DNA from: Euptelea pleiosperma
Taxonomy: Eukaryota; Streptophyta; Magnoliopsida; Ranunculales; Eupteleaceae
Reading direction: 5' to 3'
Assembly (NCBI GenBank): GCA_035048495.1
Contig: CM068545.1
Coordinates: 14,033,702 to 14,097,701, forward strand
DNA length: 64,000 nucleotides
In this document: positions 57,659 through 64,000 of the stretch, in pieces
Layout: each line of letters opens with the position of its first letter
Numbering within the stretch: position 1 is the first letter of the stretch
Notes under the pieces: generated by a model
Databases searched by the model: none
The model's input: the letters and a program-made list of their open reading frames with translations, nothing else
What the model was told of the DNA's origin: nothing
Translations under genes and position numbers: made by a program

Positions 57659-58623
57659 ACGGACAATTTTAAAAAGAAAATAAACTTTAATCTATTTACA
57701 AAAAAGAATACAACTTTTCGCAAATCCCAAAAAAGAAAACGAAACGCGTTTCATTACGTGGCACATGTTTATCAAAAAACGTCCTTTAAAAGGGCATTTG
57801 TCAGTAAAAAAATGTCATTTTAAAGGGCGTTTTTCAGTAATAGACGCCTTTTTAAAAAACGTCTGTCAGACCTCTGACAACTGATAGACGTTATTTTAAA
57901 GGGCGTGTGTCAGTAGAAAACGCCCTTTTAAAGGGCGTTTTTTACTGACAAACGCCCTTTTAAAGAGCGTTTTTTGATAAACAGGGAACCCCAATTTTTA
58001 CGCCCATTTTGGCCTACCTAGAAGATGAATCAATGGCTGATTTTTGGTGAGGATGATCTCTACGGTGAGGAGATCATCCTCACAAAAATTCAGATCATTC
58101 CGATATTCGTAGACTGGTTTAGAAGTTGAGGAATTATGGGCTGTCGATTTTTACTGTGTATGCCAAAATGGGGGTCCCCCAAGCCCCACCAAAAATAAAA
58201 AAAATAAAAAATAAATACATACCTGAGTTTTAAAGCGTAGGAGGCCGCTTCGATCGGAACAAGGAGGCCGCGAGGAGACCGCCGGAGAGAGAGAGGGAGA
58301 GTTCGCCGGAGGAGAACACATCAAGAGAGGAGAGGCGGGAGAATAGATGAAAGCGACTTAGGCGAAATTTAAGTCGTCGCCTGGCAGACGCCCTTTGAAA
58401 TGGCGTTTTTTTTTCATAAAAACGTTTTTTAAAAAATCATTTCTCAGGAATAAACGCCATTTAAAAAAGCGTTTGTCAGACGTGTCAGCCATCAGTTATT
58501 CGTTAGTCAGTCGGTGACTGATTCGACTAAAGGGCGTTTCGTTTTCTTTTTTGGGATTTACGAAAAGTTGTATTCTTTTTTGTAAATAGATTAAAGTTTG
58601 TTTTCTTTTATGCAATTTTCCGT
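57659..58623. mobile_element. Inverted-repeat element with GGGCGTTT palindrome array
   Basis: Arms of about 95 bp: AACTTTAATCTATTTACAAA, AGAATACAACTTTTCG and CCCAAAAAAGAAAACGAAAC are mirrored at the right end. Inside the left half, AACGCCCTTTTAAAGGGCGTT-type palindromes spaced about 30 bases recur (57770-57985), and again near 58390-58480. The interior 58200-58370 is GC-rich; on its minus strand a leader-like stretch ends ACTCAG|GTATGT, a good splice donor. Part of another MITE (GATCATCCTCACAAAAATTC) is nested near 57997-58185. Confidence 0.7.
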
Positions 58624-58938
58624 TTATTTTATTATATTTTTTAAAGAAGGTAGATACTCTATAGTACATAAAATTAATAAGAAAGTACTAAAAAAAAGTT
58701 AGAAAAAGTGTCCATGGTTAAAACAATAGAATAATCAGAGGAAAAAAAGGTTAAACCAACAGTTAGAAGTTACCCAGCCGGCTGATTTTTGGTCTGTACT
58801 CAGTCCGCCTATCCATATGGTCAGTGGTCTCAGCATATGCCACGTCGCTATATGAACGTCTGTGAGCGTTCCTCATCAAAATCATCAATAGGTGATGACA
58901 TGATGTCGGCCTAAGGAGAATGTACTACTTATTGCCCA
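58624..58938. other. Intergenic with a single MITE arm
   Basis: About 58730-58870 has one arm of the common module. Nothing else is seen. Confidence 0.4.
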
Positions 58939-59308
58939 GAGTAAAACTTCTGTCACAAGATGTTAACTCACACTAGGAGTTACGTGGCACACTATTAGAG
59001 AGCGCTGACCGTATGGATGTTTAGCCAGTCCATCGGTGGACCTGCAAACCAAAAATCAGTCTGATTAGATCTTTGCACCCAAATAACGCTCAATAATGCT
59101 CAAATTCCTACGCTTAAAATCCAACCCATGAAAATAACTCCAATCCAACGCTTATAAATCACATACTGAGCTGATTTTTGGTTTGCAGTCCAATGAGGGA
59201 CTGGCCAAACATCCGTACAGTCAGCACCCTCTAATAGTTTGCCACATGGCTCATAGTGTGGGTTGTGACCGGCTTCGGTCACAATATCTTGTGACAGAAG
59301 TTTTACTC
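58939..59308. mobile_element. MITE, GAGTAAAACTTC family
   Basis: Left GAGTAAAACTTCTGTCACAA, right TTGTGACAGAAGTTTTACTC, with the common module inside. Flanks TATTGCCCA and TAGTGCCCA match at 8 of 9. Confidence 0.88.
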
Positions 59309-59828
59309 TAGTGCCCATATAGCTAATATTGTTAAAACGGTCCGCCACATACCCCATTGCATTAAATAATAAATTATGGTACCCCAACGACCATTATCCA
59401 TTAGCACATGATCGGGTCCGGTCATGTGCTGTCTTAGGCTGATCCTGATCAGGATCGACGCTGTCCGACAGCCAAGGTCCACCACCATTAACTCGGTTAA
59501 ATTCATTTAGTCCTTCACACCTTGTTAGGTCACCATCTGTGGTCGGCTACATAAATCCTATTTAAACCTTACTACCTCTCGTCCAAAAAATCGCATAAGG
59601 TTAGGTAGTCAGCTTTCTGCATGTGTATCCCATGTCTTATTCCATATCCTTACTGTCAAAAACAATGGGCTACCTCCGGGATTGGCTGTATTCATCAAAT
59701 CGGATTATCCAAATGTCGGAACACCGTTGGATTGGTCATACTCTAAATTCGCAGTTGCACTGTTATAACGGTCCCCTATAAACCTTGGTCTAAACCATGG
59801 CCCTACTGATCTCATGGATGTTTGGACC
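59309..59828. other. Intergenic, nothing recognised
   Basis: No gene or clear repeat. GGTCCGGTCATGTGCTG and GATCCTGATCAGGATCGA near 59413-59460 form small palindromes only. Confidence 0.4.
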
Positions 59829-60090
59829 ATGGTTTTAAAAACGGCCGTTTAAACGGTAATGCCCCAAGCCCGTTTCAGTTAAAACCGTTTAAACACATTT
59901 TAACATTTTTTGTTTTAACGGCCGTTAAAATTGTTTAAACGGCCGTCAAATTCGTTTAATTCCGTTAAATTCCATTTTTTTTCAAAATTTGCAAATTAGC
60001 GCCATTTTTTCCGTTAAAATCCGTTTAAACGGTTTAAACGGTAACGCTCCCAGTCCGTTTAACCATTAAAAGGGCCTCCTTTAAACCTTG
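59829..60090. mobile_element. MITE, ACGGCCGTT-rich family
   Basis: Left ATGGTTTTAAAAACGGCCGT, right end TTTAAACCTTG; interior full of GTTTAAACGG. A perfect 9-bp duplication, GTTTGGACC, lies at 59820-59828 and 60091-60099. It landed in a common-module MITE (arms near 59795-59828 and 60091-60330). Confidence 0.88.
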
Positions 60091-60419
60091 GTTTGGACCA
60101 CCTCTTAGTGGGCCTACGTACCAAAGATCAACTTGATAGGTGATTTTTAACAGTTATATTTTAGTATCTTAAAAAAAGCTCACATTCAACAGTCAAAAAT
60201 CACCTTATTAAAATGCTAAATCCAACGACTATAAATCACTAATTATATTGATTTTTTATCTGTAGATTCGTCAAGAGGTGGACCAAATATGCATAAGGTA
60301 AGTGGGCCCTAAAATGTACTCCGCGTGGCAGTTTGAAGGGGTGACTTTGAAGTCCCCTGGGACCATCAAACACTGGCTCCTCTAGATCTCTTCGAGTCTG
60401 TAGTGGCGAAATTTCCACC

Positions 60420-60757
60420 CTTGACCACCCACAATACATGCCACGTGGCAATTACTTAGAGGATGCTGACTGTATGGATGTTTGGCCAATCCCTAAGTGG
60501 ACCTGCAAACCAAAACTCAGCCTGATTAGTGATTTCCATCCTTTGGATTTTTGTACCCAAATAAATAGTAACTAATGCTCAAATTACTACAGTTAAAATC
60601 AACCCATGAAAATGACTTCAACTAACACTTAGAAATCTGATCAGGTTGATTTTGGGTTACAGCTCGACCTAGGGATTGGCCAAACATCTATACGGTCAGC
60701 CTCCTCTAAGAAATTGCGACGTGGCTTATATTGTGGGTGGTCAGGTAAGTCTTTACT
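60420..60757. mobile_element. MITE relic, GAGCAAGACTTGCC family
   Basis: Arms TTGACCACCCACAATACATG and TATTGTGGGTGGTCAGG with the common module and CCACGTGGC inside; the outer ends are eroded. Confidence 0.65.
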
Positions 60758-60817
60758 CTCTCTTTCTGTACAAAGTTTCAACCCAAAAGCATTCTGTCGT
60801 GTGGATTCAAGCATTAA

Positions 60818-61192
60818 GGCGCAGGCTCCAGTCACAAGACACAATATGAGCCACGTGGCACACTCTTAGAGGACTCTGACCGTATGGATGTTTGGCCAAT
60901 CCCTAAGTGGACCTACAAACCAAACATCAGTCTGATTAGTGATTTATAGGCGTTGGATTGTACTTATTTTCATGGGTTAATCTCAACTGTGGGAATTTTA
61001 GCAGTATTTGAGTTACAAGGATCCAACGCCTAGAAATCACTAATCATGATAATTTTTTATTTGTAGGTCCACCTAGGGATTGGCCAAACATCCATACGGC
61101 CAGAGTACTCTAATAGTAAGCCACGTGGCACACATTGTGCGCGACCTGTAACAGGAGCCCGTCATTTTAGGGCGGTAACTGGAGCCCGACCC
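60818..61192. mobile_element. MITE, GGGTCGGGCTCCAG family, left end damaged
   Basis: The right end GGTAACTGGAGCCCGACCC is intact; the left keeps CAGGCTCCAGT but lacks about 25 bases found in sister copies. Both arms carry CCACGTGGC. Confidence 0.7.
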
Positions 61193-61487
61193 TATTCAGG
61201 GTGCTCAAATCCAAGGGCTATTTATATGGCCAATCGAGTTGGTTTTATCCCGGTGATGGCCTTGAGTCTATCGTGTCAGATGGCTAGTCTTATTCTGACA
61301 AGTCAGCCCTCCACGTCTCAAGAAAATCAACACACTGCCGTGAAGAGGTCTGGTGCCTAGCTCCACCGAGGCACTAGCCAAACATCCATACGGTCAGCGC
61401 CATCTGATCGTGTGCCACGTAGCTAGTATTGAGTGCTGTGACCGGCTTCGGTCACAACATCTTGTGACACAAGTTTTACTCCATTAA
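61193..61487. other. Intergenic with MITE fragments
   Basis: 61380-61480 is the right arm of a GAGTAAAACTTC-family element (ends AAGTTTTACTCC) without its left arm. 61305-61365 repeats a segment seen at 39655-39715. Confidence 0.45.
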
Positions 61488-61834
61488 GGGTCGTGATGTA
61501 ACAAAGCACATAACTTACGCTTTTTGGCGTGGGAAACGCTGCCATCTGGGCCCAATGACCGCACACAACTTAGTAGACAATCATATCAAAAATCAGTTTG
61601 TTTTGTTGATTTTTATCCATTAGTTTTAGCACTCAAAGAAACGGTTGAATCCAACAGCTATAATCACGTCTTAAAAAGTACTAAAATCTAATGGTTAAAG
61701 ATTACCAATCAGAATGACTTTTGATGTGTATATCCACGAAGGGGGTGGGCGTGGGCCATTCATACGGTCGGTGGACCCAGATGGTAGCGGTGAGTAACAA
61801 AAATCGAGGTAAGTGACTTGTTACATCTTTTTCC
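61488..61834. mobile_element. MITE, GGGTCGTGATGTAAC family
   Basis: Left GGGTCGTGATGTAACAAAGC, right CTTGTTACATCTTTTTCC, common module inside. Flanks do not match, so the site was altered after insertion. Confidence 0.7.
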
Positions 61835-61892
61835 AACCGAAAGCCCTTTTGCATTCAAATGCAAAGCTAGTAGATTCTTAGTGATGGAGAAA

Positions 61893-62085
61893 TAATTAGC
61901 TGGTCCCGGGTTCCTTCAAACTTGGTCCCCTGCCAAAATGTCAGACACGCACTTCTAGGCCTAAACCCAACCCTCGTTAACCCTTTGTTAGTTGGTTAAG
62001 GGTGGTTAACAAAGAGTACGTATCAAACATTTTGGAGGGGACCTTCAAAGTTTGAAGGACCCCGGGACCAGCGAATTTTTGATTT
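61893..62085. mobile_element. MITE, GCTGGTCCCGGG family
   Basis: Left GCTGGTCCCGGGTTCCTTCA, right end TTTGAAGGACCCCGGGACCAGC; inside, AAAATGTCAGACACGC pairs with ACGTATCAAACATTTT. Related to 52247-52440. Confidence 0.75.
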
Positions 62086-62629
62086 TTTTCTCTTCTCTTT
62101 TTTCAAAACAATCCCACATACTCTGTTTAAACAGGCGTAGACACAAACGACACCCAACGCAAAGACCCAAAGACAAAAGATCAAATAGCAACTCAACGAT
62201 TAAATTGTACCTGAGCACCGCTGGTCAGGTAGCTATCTGACCACCCAGGATATAGGTCGTGTGGCGATTTATTAGAGGACACTGACCGTATAAATGTTCG
62301 GCCAATCTATAGGTAAACCTATTAACCGAAAATCAACGTGATCAATGACTTCTAAGCATTAGTTGAACATGCGTGACTATAGCCTGTCGGGGTGTCTTTG
62401 GAAGAAGTGGCACACAATTAGGAACAGATAGTATGAAAATCTATGAAGGGGCATTTAATAAACTTTAAACAGAGAGGGGCATTTAAAAAACAGAGTACGG
62501 TCGGTGGAGGTGAAGTGAGAAAAATTTTCGTATGGTACATCCCAGCATCAACCTATGCCTCAAACCAACATATGGCACACTCTAAGATATCTATGATCGT
62601 ACCGCGTGGAAATTTATTAGAGGACATTT
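62086..62629. other. Intergenic with broken MITE arms
   Basis: 62217-62400 is one arm of the GAGCAAGACTTGCC-type element (CTGACCACCC, ACTGACCGTATAAATG). No gene is seen. Confidence 0.4.
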
Positions 62630-62801
62630 TTTTTTTGTAATTAAGATCTTCATTCATGAGAGGAAACAGAAGATACATCATCCCTTAGCGCAGAAGCCAG
62701 CCAAACTGGCAGGGATCTGTCCCACAATACCCCATAGTTAAAAGATTTAGCCTTTGTTGCCATAACGTGTGCCACCAAATTACCGTCACCCCAGGGTATG
62801 A
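62630..62801 (-). pseudogene. LINE 3' end (RNase H C-terminus and poly-A tail)
   Basis: Minus strand reads WGDGNLVAHVMATKAKSF, YGVLWDRSLPVWLAS, then a stop and a short 3' tail ending in a run of A (plus-strand T run at 62629-62637). The N-x-V-A-H motif is the last RNase H active-site block of plant L1 LINEs. It is 5'-truncated, as is usual for LINE insertions. Confidence 0.75.
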
Positions 62802-63155
62802 ACAAAAATCAGCTTAATTTATGTTTTCTAGGCGTTGGATCTAGGTGCATAAAATATTCTAGAATCTTTTCAACCGATGAAAAGGAAATCAAATCCAATG
62901 GTTAGAAAACCACTAATCCAACTAACTTTTGGATAACGTGGCATTTAATGATGAGGTAATAGGTCCCAAGTTTTGGCTTTATCTATACCACTTTAACTAA
63001 AGATAGAGCTATAGAACCCGAGTACAAATTTGATGCAAGATATAGAGCCCGGTTAGAATTAGATTTTACAAAAGCTTCATCAAATATGAATAGGAGTTGC
63101 TCTTACAACGAACGATCGCTGATTGTGACATAAACATTGTGTCCATTTTATTTTT
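62802..63155. other. Intergenic with one MITE arm pair relic
   Basis: 62810-62940 shows eroded common-module arms. No gene is seen. Confidence 0.4.
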
Positions 63156-63544
63156 GGGTCGGGCTCAAGGGACCCCCATTTCTGACCCCCTTTTTTGACC
63201 CCCATCTTGGCGTACCCACGTAGATGATGAATCAATGGCTGATTTTTGGTGGGGATGATAACCTCACCATATACATCACCCCAACAAAAAATCAGCCCAT
63301 TCAGATATTTCTAACCCCATCAAATGTGGTTTTAAAGTTACACTGTAAAAATCAACAGTCCATAATGCTTCAGCTTCTAAACCAGTCTATGAATATCAGA
63401 ATGATTTGAATTTTTGTGAGATGATCTCCTCACCATAGAGATCATCCTCACCAAAAATCAGCCATTGATTCATCTTCTATGTGGGTAAGCCAAGATAGGG
63501 GTCAAAAAAGGGGGTTAGAAATGGGGGTCGCTTGAGCCCGACCC
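63156..63544. mobile_element. MULE-type MITE, GGGTCGGGCTCAAG ends
   Basis: Left GGGTCGGGCTCAAGGGACCC, right GGGGGTCGCTTGAGCCCGACCC. Inside, GATCATCCTCACCAAAAATC and ATTGATTCATCTTC are mirrored. A perfect 9-bp duplication, TTTATTTTT, lies at 63147-63155 and 63545-63553. It shares its first 11 bases with the 46082-46482 family but has a different interior. Confidence 0.92.
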
Positions 63545-63553
63545 TTTATTTTT

Positions 63554-64000
63554 ATAATGCTCCTATTTTGTTTCTTTCATTTTCTTTAGTTTTTTATTTT
63601 TTATTTTATTTTATAGGGGCTCTTTGGTCTTTTTGTTCTGCAAACTCATTAAATGCTCTTTCGAATGCGCGTAATGTCCTCCCTTTTATCCTTCCTCAAC
63701 AGATTTTCTTACTATGAAAAGAGTAATGATTACATAGCCTAGAGTTCATGGACGTGCATGGTGACATCGTTTTGTCATTGGCCATAAATGTTCCTTGAGT
63801 TGCAAGCTAAATAATAATTGTCAAATTCTACAGGTTAAAAGTCAACTCATGAAAACAACTCTAATCGAATGCTTAGAAATCTCTAATCAATGTGATTTTT
63901 TGGATGTAGGGATACCTAGGGCTGGGTCGGACATCTATATGGTCAATGTCTCTAATAGTGTGCCACTTCTTCCAAATGATGATCAAAACCCATAGTTAAA
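63554..64000. other. Intergenic, window edge
   Basis: 63820-63970 contains an eroded common-module arm pair (CTTAGAAATCTCTAATCAAT, GGACATCTATATGGTCAATG). No gene is seen. Confidence 0.4.

Noticed and set aside
57770..57985. CRISPR-like array of palindromic repeats
   Set aside because: Plant nuclear DNA; spacers are as repetitive as the repeats and the block lies inside an inverted-repeat transposon.

Overview
This is nuclear DNA of a flowering plant. The genes are plant-specific (chloroplast polyphenol oxidases, an NDR1/HIN1-like protein, an At4g04980-like proline-rich protein). Introns are GT-AG, and the intergenic space is packed with short inverted-repeat transposons. The dominant inverted-repeat module looks like repeats I associate with magnoliids, but that lineage guess is weak and rests on impression only.

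The most supportable theme is a polyphenol oxidase (PPO) cluster, all on the minus strand. It has two apparently intact two-exon genes: 26354-28387 (585 aa) and 50220-53679 (590 aa). A third locus, 3168-3866, is an intact 232-codon ORF. It keeps the chloroplast and twin-arginine thylakoid signals and the C-terminal KFDV domain, but lacks the whole copper-binding tyrosinase domain and the DWL domain. Upstream of the 585-aa gene lies a tandem array (28238-39047) of units of 2932, 2953 and 2953 bp plus a partial fourth. The extra units each carry the PPO TATA box and about 50 codons of transit peptide, cut off where PPO sequence meets half of a transposon.

Other genes: a small uncharacterised intronless gene (8286-8705, +), an NHL/LEA2 membrane protein gene (12454-13218, +), and a nine-exon gene for a 781-aa polyproline protein of the At4g04980 family (18372-22724, +). 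Gene fragments include an NPF/PTR transporter piece (7205-7315) and three LINE remnants (RNase H near 437-868, reverse-transcriptase zinc-binding domain near 40084-40294, 3' end near 62630-62801).

Layout: 1-6100 is MITEs around the KFDV-only gene; 6100-8700 has a promoter-like stretch, the NPF fragment and the small gene; 8700-12100 is nested MITEs; 12454-13218 is the NHL gene; 13626-16798 is a non-autonomous LTR element hit by a Mutator-type MITE and a Harbinger-type element; 18230-22724 is the polyproline gene; 23900-26050 is MITEs; 26354-39047 is the PPO gene and its tandem array; 40325-44482 is a separate six-copy array of about 695-bp units organised as three dimers; 44500-50200 is MITEs and decayed repeats; 50220-53760 is the second PPO; 54159-64000 is a dense MITE field.

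Many inverted-repeat elements have 9-bp target duplications that I could read directly, which places them with Mutator-like (MULE) elements. Several families with different outer ends share one inner module. All calls come from reading the sequence; no alignment, expression or database search was possible.
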